Below are positions 1 to 6,324 of a DNA stretch of 12,374 nucleotides, piece by piece. Location: NCBI GenBank assembly GCA_948465625.1, contig CAOJXM010000012.1, positions 1 to 12,374 on the forward strand. Reading direction: 5' to 3'. The notes below the pieces were generated by a model, which saw only the letters and a list, made by a program, of their open reading frames with translations, had not been told where the DNA came from and did not search any database. A program made the translations under genes and the position numbers. Position 1 is the first letter of the stretch; the number at the start of each line of letters is the position of its first letter. This stretch comes from an uncultured Clostridium sp. Lineage in GTDB: Bacteria > Bacillota > Clostridia > TANB77 > CAG-508.

Positions 1-3000
1 CCATTGTCTGCATTAATTAACATTACTTGTATATTTTCTAATACTTGTTCGCTTTGTTCTCTTTTACCGTCTTTGTTACTGTCTAGCCATGCTAATCCTG
101 ATATGGTATAAGTTCCTTCTACTACGTCTCCACCTGTTGATGGGTCATCAATGGAAGCATTTTTTATAATTGTATGAGTAATTGGATTTGCTTCTACCTT
201 ATCACAGCCTTGTGCAGAAACTCTAACTTTATGTACTACCTCTTTCTCTGTGATATTTCCCGTTAATTTTCCTGCTACTACTTTTACATTTATCTCCAAT
301 GTTTCTCCCTCTTTTAATACTGGAAGAGTAATGGTTGCATTTGTATTTCCTGCAACTGCTCCCTCATATGTTTTTCCTCCATATGCGTATTGCATACTTT
401 TATAGGTTAAGTAGCTTGGTATGATATCATTAACAGTTAAATTGGTAAGTTCCCCTTTTCCTGCATTTTCTACAATAATGTTATAGTCAATAATTCCTTC
501 TTCTAATACTCTATTTGGTGTACTACTTGTTTGTTTTACTGTTAAAAGTGGTTTCTTTACTACAATATTAAGTGTATTTGATTCTACTTCTCTTTCCATT
601 GTTTCTACTTTCATTTTGGTTGCAAGTATTTTCTCAAATTCATTCTCTTTTAGATTATCTACTTTTAACTCAAATATTAGATTAATTTTCTCGTTTGGTT
701 GTATGGTTTTTAAATTCCATAATATGGTACGAGTTCCTGCATCATATTTTCCTTTACTATTTGATGTACTATAAGTAAATCCTTCTGGAACTACTACTTT
801 TGCTATTGCTTCTTCCTTTTCTGTTGAATTAACATTTACTATTTCAGCAGAAAATCCGACAAAGTCTCCCTCTTTTCTTACTACATTTGATACTGTTAAA
901 TCAGTATCTAAAGTTATTTGTAAGTATCCTTGTATTATTTTATTGCTTAATTCGTTTGAAGCAAAGTCTGCTTCATATCCATTTACTTTAGCAATCGCTT
1001 TGATATTCAAATATGCTTCTTCTGGAATACCTACTAATATGCCATCCTTATATTCTGTATCAACTACTTTTAATTCTTGTACTTCTACAAAAAATTCTAT
1101 TGTTTTGGTTTCTCCTGGTTCGATTTTATCAAAAGTTTGTGAATATTCTTTTAAGTTATTATCATATTCTTTTGTAATTCCATATTCGCCACCTTCTTGA
1201 CCATCAAATCTAAAGTAAACTGCTTTTTCTGGTATTGGTACGCTTAGTTTTACATTTTCTACTGCAGTTTTTCCGTTATTTTTAACTGTAGCTGTATATT
1301 TTACATCGCTCTTTTCTTGTATCTCTTTACCATTATCGATATCTGCTTGTATTGTTGTACTCAAATCTGGTCCTTCCCCTGTAGTAAAGATAATATCTGC
1401 TGCTTTTGCACTATCTTGAATGGTTTGATCTACTTTTACATTGTCAAAATATACGGTATATCCTGCTTTTGTGGTTTGGTTGTAATTTAAGTTTTCTGGT
1501 ATGCTTACTTCATAAGCTAACTTAAATGAAGTACCTGTTGCCATTTCGTGATCGGCTATTACAACTAAGTATGATTTTACCAAACTTAAGTCTCCTATTG
1601 AGGTCGTCCATCCGTTAGCTTGTGCTGTTACATCTTTCGTAGCATTTTCGTTGGTACTGTAATAAATCGTTACTTTGCTTGCATCGATTCCTGTTTGGTT
1701 AATTAGTGTTTTTAAGGATGCGGTATCTCCATTTGGCACTCTACCTAAAATGCTAATATTTTTTGCTACATTGTTGTAGTTATTGATGATTTCCATTTCT
1801 ACTTTTGCTGTTCTTGCTTGTGCTTTGGCATCTAATTTTGCAGTTTGTTCTTGTGCATTGATTGAGTTAATTGCTTCGTTTTTTGCATTGTATCCTGTTA
1901 CAGTTGTTGTAGTAACCATTCCTACTGGTGCTGCTGCACGAATTCCAATTTGTGTACTGCTTATTGTATTGTTTGCTGTTGTTCTTACTTTGGTTTGTCC
2001 ATTTTCATTTTGTACTACAATATTAATGGTAGAATCGGTTGTTGGTGTTAATTTCTTTAGGCTGATATCTGCATTTACAATGATGTTGGCACCTTTTGAA
2101 ATATTATCAAAGTTATAAGTTGTATCTTCCCCTTCTACTACAATACGAAGTACTTTGTTTCCCGCTTGGTTTGTATAAATTCCATATTCTTTTATTCTTA
2201 ATGCGTTGTCATACATAATTTGTGGAGCTTCTCTTAACTCAATATTTTCCACAAAGTTTGGAAATTCCATCTCTATTACTGGATTTTTGTATAACATACA
2301 ACTATCATCGTTTGTTAGTAAAATTGCTTTTATTTGAATATTTTCATTTTTTATAACAGTAGATAATGAACTTGTACTAATTTCTGCTTCTATTTTTGTT
2401 TGTGGTTCAATTAATTCTGCTTGAATTGCATTTTCTAAATAAGCAATTCCTTGTCCTTCATTTTTTAATTGTGTGTTTGCACTCATTTTAAATTTTTGGA
2501 AACTTGCAATTTCTTCATTGCTGTATTTGGTATTGGTTAGCATTGCTTTTTCATGTTGTATTTTTAATTCACCTTCTACTAATGGTTTTGATACTTCTAA
2601 TGTAATTTCTGCAAACTTTCCTTCATAATTGTAAATATAATTGTTTTGCTCATCTATTGTTGTTTCTTTATTAATAGTAGTAATTACATTTCCTACTTTG
2701 TCTAATATTTTGATAAATCCTTCTTCTCCTAAGATTTTATCAAATATGTCTTTACTAATTTTGGTTGTTTTAAAATAGGTATAATCTGCTGTTGCTACTT
2801 CTATTTGGTCTACTAAAAATTTATCTTCTTTATTATTAATGATAATTTGGTCTACTATTTGTGCAAAATCAATTTGTACATCATTTTCGATTATGTATAA
2901 AGTTTCTTGCTCAATCTTAGAGTATAAATATCCTTTGCTGAATTTTGGCATAGAACCTTTGGTTGCACTTGATGCAATTTCTCCTTTTTCTTCTGCGATT

Positions 3001-4094
3001 TTAATGTCCAAGGTTCCTTCTTGTTCTATTTCTTTTATGGTACTTCCATAAGTTGAAATGCTTACCTTTGCTTGTTGATTTACTTTGATTGCTTCTGCTT
3101 GTTCTTCTGCTTTTACTGCTTCTATTTTTTGAATGGCTTCTTCTGCAAAAATATAGGTAACTAGATATTGGTCTTTTTGTTGTTTATTCCAAGCAACTTG
3201 ATTGTTGTTATTTTCATTTTTTGTAATAATTCCTAAAATACCAGTTTCTTTGTTGTATTCCCAGTTTTCTTCGTTAAAGTCTACTCCTGTTTTGGCATTG
3301 GTTGCCATGGTTTGGGTTGCTATTACTTTTACTTGTTCTGGTTTTACTCCCTCTATGGTTGGAACTTGGATTTGAATGGTTGTTTTTTCGATTGGTAATG
3401 CATTATCCTCTAAACCAGTTTTTATCGCAGTTTGTACAAATAGTTTTCTTTCCTTATTGATGGTATAGATTTTATTTTTTTGTACTTCTTGCTCTAAACT
3501 AGCTTTTGGCTCTGCTACCCACTCCAAGTTTGTTTTTATGGTTTTGTTGATGGCAATTTCTTTTCCTGCATCATTTACATAGGTTGCCTCAAGGGTAATA
3601 TTATTTTGTTTGTTAAAGTTTGCAAGATTAAAATTGTCCTCTTTATTTGCTATAATAGGAATTTGAACAATGACTTGCGAATCTTGATTAATTTGTTTTA
3701 ATTTTACGGTATTTGATTTGGTATCGATACTTTCAATCAAACTCATATCTTCTTCTTCGTTTGATAAATTAAAGTTAGTTCCATTTTTCTCTTCACTGTT
3801 CATACTAACTTGAATATTTTTTAAGTATCCTTTCTTCACTCTTGTATAAAGAACCATTTTTAATTCTTTTGCATGAATGTTGGCTGTTACACGATGTGCT
3901 GTTTTGTTTTCTACATCCATGTAATAGGCATCAAATTCTACGTTTGGATTATTGGTAACTACTTCTTGATTTTCTAAATTATCATCTGTTGCATAAGCTT
4001 TGGCTACATAATTTCCCAATAATAAAACATTGGCAAAAGTTAATGTAATGGTTAGCATTGTTGCTATTAATTTGGTGATTAATTTTTTGTTCAT
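1..4094 (-). CDS. Large secreted surface protein with DUF11-like repeats and SdrD B-like domain (3' end off window)
   Basis: The frame is open from the ATG at 4094 to the left edge, giving at least 1364 residues; the C-terminus is not seen. The start has AGGAGGA 6 nt upstream. Residues 1-35 form a classic signal peptide: MNKKLITK, a hydrophobic core, then a cleavage site near AKAYA/TD. The rest is Thr/Asn/Lys/Glu-rich and beta-like with almost no Cys. Visible modules are: a TVTGYNA stretch near 730 leading to a YNNVAKNISILGRVP segment near 772; a DUF11-like module from about 908 (VKYTATVKNNGKTAVENVKL); a second at about 1055-1150 (GFSAEIVNV, VPEGFTY); a clear DUF11 at about 1179-1285 (IDYNIIVENAGKGELTNLTV, DIIPSYLTY); and, from about 1328, ISGLAWLDSNKDGKRE followed by VMLINADNG, matching the SdrD B-domain/prealbumin-like fold with a DxNxDG calcium loop. 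Such proteins are exported stalk-like adhesins or envelope proteins. The anchor (LPXTG, membrane helix or SLH) would lie outside the window. Export and module type are well supported; the ligand is unknown. Confidence 0.85.
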   Translation of the reverse strand, partial: MNKKLITKLIATMLTITLTFANVLLLGNYVAKAYATDDNLENQEVVTNNPNVEFDAYYMDVENKTAHRVTANIHAKELKMVLYTRVKKGYLKNIQVSMNSEEKNGTNFNLSNEEEDMSLIESIDTKSNTVKLKQINQDSQVIVQIPIIANKEDNFNLANFNKQNNITLEATYVNDAGKEIAINKTIKTNLEWVAEPKASLEQEVQKNKIYTINKERKLFVQTAIKTGLEDNALPIEKTTIQIQVPTIEGVKPEQVKVIATQTMATNAKTGVDFNEENWEYNKETGILGIITKNENNNNQVAWNKQQKDQYLVTYIFAEEAIQKIEAVKAEEQAEAIKVNQQAKVSISTYGSTIKEIEQEGTLDIKIAEEKGEIASSATKGSMPKFSKGYLYSKIEQETLYIIENDVQIDFAQIVDQIIINNKEDKFLVDQIEVATADYTYFKTTKISKDIFDKILGEEGFIKILDKVGNVITTINKETTIDEQNNYIYNYEGKFAEITLEVSKPLVEGELKIQHEKAMLTNTKYSNEEIASFQKFKMSANTQLKNEGQGIAYLENAIQAELIEPQTKIEAEISTSSLSTVIKNENIQIKAILLTNDDSCMLYKNPVIEMEFPNFVENIELREAPQIMYDNALRIKEYGIYTNQAGNKVLRIVVEGEDTTYNFDNISKGANIIVNADISLKKLTPTTDSTINIVVQNENGQTKVRTTANNTISSTQIGIRAAAPVGMVTTTTVTGYNAKNEAINSINAQEQTAKLDAKAQARTAKVEMEIINNYNNVAKNISILGRVPNGDTASLKTLINQTGIDASKVTIYYSTNENATKDVTAQANGWTTSIGDLSLVKSYLVVIADHEMATGTSFKLAYEVSIPENLNYNQTTKAGYTVYFDNVKVDQTIQDSAKAADIIFTTGEGPDLSTTIQADIDNGKEIQEKSDVKYTATVKNNGKTAVENVKLSVPIPEKAVYFRFDGQEGGEYGITKEYDNNLKEYSQTFDKIEPGETKTIEFFVEVQELKVVDTEYKDGILVGIPEEAYLNIKAIAKVNGYEADFASNELSNKIIQGYLQITLDTDLTVSNVVRKEGDFVGFSAEIVNVNSTEKEEAIAKVVVPEGFTYSTSNSKGKYDAGTRTILWNLKTIQPNEKINLIFELKVDNLKENEFEKILATKMKVETMEREVESNTLNIVVKKPLLTVKQTSSTPNRVLEEGIIDYNIIVENAGKGELTNLTVNDIIPSYLTYKSMQYAYGGKTYEGAVAGNTNATITLPVLKEGETLEINVKVVAGKLTGNITEKEVVHKVRVSAQGCDKVEANPITHTIIKNASIDDPSTGGDVVEGTYTISGLAWLDSNKDGKREQSEQVLENIQVMLINADN

Positions 4095-4130
4095 TTCAAT
4101 TCCTCCTATTTCTTTCACACTCTAACTTAT

Positions 4131-4159
4131 ATTATACCCTTTTTTTATCTGTTTTTCAA
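4131..4159 (-). promoter_or_regulatory. Sigma-A promoter of the large surface protein
   Basis: On the minus strand, TTGAAA (4159-4154) and a perfect TATAAT (4136-4131) are separated by exactly 17 bp. Transcription would start near 4124, leaving a leader of about 30 nt that carries the AGGAGGA ribosome site at 4107-4101. The spacing and hexamers fit a housekeeping promoter. Confidence 0.75.
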
Positions 4160-4529
4160 TGTTTTTTTACATTTTTTGCAAATTTATTTTATGGTAACTT
4201 TTTCTACTTTTGGTTACTTCTACTAAAGCCTAAAAATTATCCTTTGTAAACTGCTTTTTTGTAAATGGCATAATACGCCTTAATTGTATATATAATATAT
4301 ATTTTACATTTTTTTTGCTTTTTTGCAATGGTAATTTTTTATATTACAAGAATATGTTACTAATTTTCTTCTAGGGAAATGTAGTTTTGTTTTACTTTTT
4401 TAAGCAATATATAATTTATATTAAGTTTGTATGACAAATTTTAAGCTATTGTTTGCCATTGCTTAAGGATACTATCTTTTCTTCTTTGTCACACTTTTTG
4501 AGTGAACCACATATTCTATTAATAAGTAT
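4160..4529. other. AT-rich divergent intergenic region without a gene
   Basis: This stretch separates the leftward surface-protein promoter from the rightward two-gene cassette. It is very AT-rich, with T-runs and an alternating AT tract around 4286-4303. No ORF with a ribosome site was found. The only structured element is the inverted repeat at 4397-4469, listed separately. Scattered TATAAT-like strings, such as 4291-4296, lack a matching -35 element. Confidence 0.6.
4397..4469. repeat. Nested inverted repeat in intergenic region
   Basis: TTAAGCAAT at 4400-4408 is perfectly complementary to ATTGCTTAA at 4458-4466; G-U and A-T pairs can extend the outer stem to 4397/4469. Inside is a second hairpin at 4423-4441 (AAGTTTGT-atg-ACAAATTT, one G-U). 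A second TTAAGC at 4441-4446 could compete for the same GCTTAA, so two exclusive folds are possible. No poly-T run follows it. It could be an operator, a structured RNA or chance in AT-rich DNA. Confidence 0.4.
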
Positions 4530-4547
4530 TTGAAAAAAGCATATATT
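4520..4547 (+). promoter_or_regulatory. Candidate sporulation-sigma (SigE-like) promoter
   Basis: CATATATT at 4540-4547 matches 7 of 8 positions of the SigE -10 consensus CATACAHT. TAATAAG at 4520-4526, 13 bp upstream, matches 5 of 7 positions of the -35 KMATATT. No good sigma-A pair was found here: TTGAAA at 4530-4535 has only a 13-bp spacer to TATATT. The call rests partly on the sporulation-like nature of the downstream genes and is weak; the leader would be under 20 nt. Confidence 0.25.
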
Positions 4548-4554
4548 GTATATT

Positions 4555-4564
4555 AGGAAGGGGG
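4555..4564 (+). promoter_or_regulatory. Strong purine-rich ribosome site fixing a TTG start
   Basis: AGGAAGGGGG ends 7 nt before the TTG at 4572. No ATG or GTG lies at suitable spacing in the same frame, and the next in-frame Met codons are around residue 72, so this site decides the TTG start. Confidence 0.65.
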
Positions 4565-4571
4565 CTTTTGA

Positions 4572-4973
4572 TTGGATAACAATAATTTTGATTTTTCTAA
4601 TTTACTAAACAATTTAAATAGTGGCAATATCCCTGACGATTTAAAAAACATAATCAACAATTTTAAGAATAACGCAAACACCAATGAAGCAAGTAATAGC
4701 TGTAACTTTGGTAATACCAATCAGACCGACCAAGGACAGAATCAAACCAATACAAATCAAACAAATTCATCTTTTAATATTGATATGGATATGCTCCTAA
4801 AAATGAAGAATATTATGGATAAAATGAATAGTACCAAAGATGATCCACGTACCAATTTACTGCTCTCTTTAAAACCATATTTAAAGGAAAGTCGTAAAGA
4901 TAAGGTAGAACAATATGTAAAATTGTTTAGTATGAGTAAGGTAATGGATGCTTTTAATTCGAAACGGCGGTGA
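4572..4973 (+). CDS. Asn-rich small protein with conserved DPR..LLLSLKPYL tail, probably sporulation-associated
   Basis: 133 residues starting at TTG. Residues 1-69 are dominated by Asn, with Gln, Thr and Ser (low complexity, probably disordered). Residues 71-133 form the conserved part: an amphipathic MDMLLKMKNIMDKM helix, then DPRTNLLLSLKPYL at 91-104, then a basic helical end (ESRKDKVEQYVKLFSM). From memory, this DPRxxLLxxLKPYL block recurs in small clostridial proteins found near spore genes; no named function is known to me. There is no signal peptide or membrane segment. It lies 9 bp upstream of the next gene and is almost surely co-transcribed with it. A sporulation role is inference from family resemblance, partner gene and a weak SigE-like promoter. 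The coding call is strong. Confidence 0.75.
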   Translation: MDNNNFDFSNLLNNLNSGNIPDDLKNIINNFKNNANTNEASNSCNFGNTNQTDQGQNQTNTNQTNSSFNIDMDMLLKMKNIMDKMNSTKDDPRTNLLLSLKPYLKESRKDKVEQYVKLFSMSKVMDAFNSKRR

Positions 4974-4982
4974 TGGTAGCAA

Positions 4983-5321
4983 ATGATGTTTCAAAATCCG
5001 TTTTTTCGCTTTCCCTATCATTCCTATTCTATGAGATATCCTAGCTATGGTTATCCTTACTCTTATTCTTATGCCAATACCAAAAGGCCTAGTAACCCTA
5101 GTACTCACTATGCTACTCAAAATACGTTAATGGCTAACCCACCTGTAGAGAATAGTAAAAAAGAAGAACCCTCTCATGAGGATAGAGGGTTCTTTGAATT
5201 ATTAGGCATTAAGTTATATTTTGACGATATTTTACTCATTTGTTTAATCTTCTTTTTATATACGGAAGGTGTGCAAGATGAAATGTTATTTCTTGCTTTG
5301 ATTTTGTTATTGCTAAGCTAA
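4983..5321 (+). CDS. Tyr-rich protein with two C-terminal hydrophobic helices, probably spore/coat-associated
   Basis: 112 residues. Start ATG 4983 is followed at once by a second ATG (4986), either of which could be used; the ribosome site is weak (GGTGATGG), suggesting translational coupling to the gene ending 9 bp upstream. Residues 7-30 are rich in Phe, Tyr, Pro and Ser (HSYSMRYPSYGYPYSYSY), recalling Tyr-rich coat proteins. A polar linker follows (31-68). The C-terminus, RGFFELLGIKLYFDD then hydrophobic stretches at about 82-93 and 101-112 split by YTEGVQDE, resembles a conserved clostridial tail (IKLYFDDILLI...EGV.DE) of unknown function. The two hydrophobic stretches likely form a membrane hairpin, so a forespore or mother-cell membrane location is possible. 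The linker DNA contains a perfect 11-bp inverted repeat (5164-5194). The spore role is inferred. Confidence 0.75.
   Translation: MMFQNPFFRFPYHSYSMRYPSYGYPYSYSYANTKRPSNPSTHYATQNTLMANPPVENSKKEEPSHEDRGFFELLGIKLYFDDILLICLIFFLYTEGVQDEMLFLALILLLLS
5164..5194. repeat. Perfect 11-bp hairpin inside a coding region
   Basis: AAGAACCCTCT (5164-5174) and AGAGGGTTCTT (5184-5194) are perfect inverted repeats around a 9-nt loop. The stem encodes residues 61-71 of the Tyr-rich protein. It resembles an intrinsic terminator stem, but only a short T-run follows before GAATTATT. Confidence 0.6.
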
Positions 5322-5325
5322 CCCA

Positions 5326-5384
5326 TCCCCCCCATTGGGGACGGTTCTTTTTGGTCCCATTTGGACCATTGGGGACGCTTCTTT
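5326..5384. repeat. REP-like palindromic repeat element with two direct-repeat units
   Basis: CCATTGGGGACGGTTCTTT at 5332-5350 is repeated at 5366-5384 as CCATTGGGGACGCTTCTTT (18 of 19 identical, period 34 bp). Between and around the copies are palindromes: TGGTCC (5352-5357) with GGACCA (5363-5368); GGGAC (5338-5342) with GTCCC (5354-5358); and TCCCC (5326-5330) with GGGGA (5337-5341). It is GC-rich compared with its surroundings. From memory, GGGGACGGTTCT-type palindromes are common dispersed repeats in Bacillota and resemble REP sequences mobilised by IS200-like (RAYT) tyrosine transposases; no transposase lies here. It may also stop transcription from the upstream cassette. Confidence 0.6.
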
Positions 5385-5455
5385 CCTGCTTGAGTTGTTG
5401 TTGAATTTTTTTAATCACTTGACACATACATTATTGCACCTAATTTCTCGGTCAT

Positions 5456-5484
5456 TTGCAATTTTATGTAATTTGTGGTACAAT
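5456..5484 (+). promoter_or_regulatory. Sigma-A promoter of the 236-residue orphan gene
   Basis: TTGCAA (5456-5461), a 17-bp spacer, then TACAAT (5479-5484) preceded by TGg, an extended -10. It lies 22 bp before the ATG at 5507, with AAGGAG at 5493-5498 in between. Confidence 0.7.
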
Positions 5485-5506
5485 GGTTTTGTAAGGAGTT
5501 GATTTT

Positions 5507-6217
5507 ATGGGATTTTTAGATATTTTTAAAAAGAAAGATAATCAACATTCGTCAACTGAAGCAAATAATAGAAATGAGATTAATTCTGTAGCCAAACCTC
5601 AGATGAATAAACCACCATTTGAAATTAATTATAAAGTTCTATCTGATGGAAACTTTCAAGTAGAATTATATGAAAGAAATGCAGAATTTAAAAAATTTTA
5701 TGATATTACAAGATTAATTATTAGTAAACAACAGCAACAACTTGCTGACCACACTGTTTGGGACTGTTCTGTATCATGGTATGGAAAAAGCGATTGTCAT
5801 ATGATTGACCCAGAAACAGGAATATTAGACAGTCCAAGAGCTCTCGATTACAGAAATATTTTGGCTGAATTTGATGTAAGATTGCTACAAACAGATTCAA
5901 ATTATTGTAATGCAGTCATGACTGATTTGATGGATAAAAAAAGAGTAGCAAAATATCTTTCTAATGGTTTAGAGGAAAATTCTCCAAACCCTTGTGGCAA
6001 ATATATTGGTGGAATGCAACAGGCTCAAAATAATTATATTAAATTTTTCTATGGACCTGCTGGTAGAGCTTCTCATTATTCTCCTTCTATGGTTGCTGAA
6101 AGACAAAAGCAACGAATTGAAATGGAGCAAAGAAAACAACAAGCTATTATGAATAAAAGAGCCGAAATTGCTCGATTGCAAAATGAATTAAATAGTATGC
6201 AATTTGATGAAAGATAA
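5507..6217 (+). CDS. Hypothetical protein with C-terminal coiled coil
   Basis: 236 residues. The ATG at 5507 has AAGGAG 8 nt upstream. I do not recognise the family. The first ten residues, MGFLDIFKKK, form a short amphipathic basic start seen on many unrelated cytoplasmic Bacillota proteins and could touch the membrane. Residues 11-36 are a polar, probably disordered linker. Residues 37-190 look like a folded alpha/beta domain with aromatic-rich motifs (WDCSVSWYGKSDCH at 85-98; PNPCGKYIGGM) and four Cys without a clear metal-site spacing. Residues 195-231 are a charged Gln/Lys/Glu/Arg-rich helix, likely a coiled coil. There is no signal peptide and no transmembrane helix. The gene is a single transcription unit with its own promoter and a strong terminator, so neighbours give no hint of function. 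Confidence 0.8.
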   Translation: MGFLDIFKKKDNQHSSTEANNRNEINSVAKPQMNKPPFEINYKVLSDGNFQVELYERNAEFKKFYDITRLIISKQQQQLADHTVWDCSVSWYGKSDCHMIDPETGILDSPRALDYRNILAEFDVRLLQTDSNYCNAVMTDLMDKKRVAKYLSNGLEENSPNPCGKYIGGMQQAQNNYIKFFYGPAGRASHYSPSMVAERQKQRIEMEQRKQQAIMNKRAEIARLQNELNSMQFDER

Positions 6218-6231
6218 ATAAAAATATTTTT

Positions 6232-6263
6232 AAAGAAATCTAGTAGGGTGCTAGATTTCTTTT
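6232..6263 (+). terminator. Intrinsic terminator after the 236-residue gene
   Basis: A perfect 12-bp stem, AAAGAAATCTAG (6232-6243) with CTAGATTTCTTT (6251-6262), closes a 7-nt loop. A T-run extends from the stem (TTTT at 6260-6263, then C). It starts 14 bp after the stop codon. Confidence 0.85.
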
Positions 6264-6271
6264 TCTATCCC

Positions 6272-6300
6272 TTGCTATTGTCCTCATCGTATGATATAAT
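6272..6300 (+). promoter_or_regulatory. Sigma-A promoter of the SNF2 helicase gene
   Basis: TTGCTA (6272-6277), a 17-bp spacer and a perfect TATAAT (6295-6300) with an upstream TGa (extended -10). It begins 9 bp after the preceding terminator and lies 24 bp before the ATG at 6325. A second TATAAT at 6303-6308 lacks a good -35. Confidence 0.7.
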
Positions 6301-6324
6301 ATTATAATATTTTAAGGAGAAAAA

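Noticed and set aside
943..3051. Plus-strand ORFs at 943-1200, 1783-2118 and 2839-3051
   Set aside because: They are antisense to the continuous large surface-protein frame and lack ribosome sites; the hydrophobic, Ser/Thr-rich translations are typical shadows.
4881..5120. Minus-strand ORF overlapping the two-gene cassette
   Set aside because: It is antisense to two well-supported genes and has no ribosome site.
5419..5424. Perfect TTGACA as a promoter -35
   Set aside because: The position 17 bp downstream reads AATTTC, not a -10 hexamer; the TTGCAA/TACAAT pair further down is far better placed.
5236..5427. Minus-strand ORF crossing the REP-like repeat
   Set aside because: Much of its sequence is the repeat itself (Pro/Gly/Asn-rich translation) and it has no ribosome site; it is not a credible gene.
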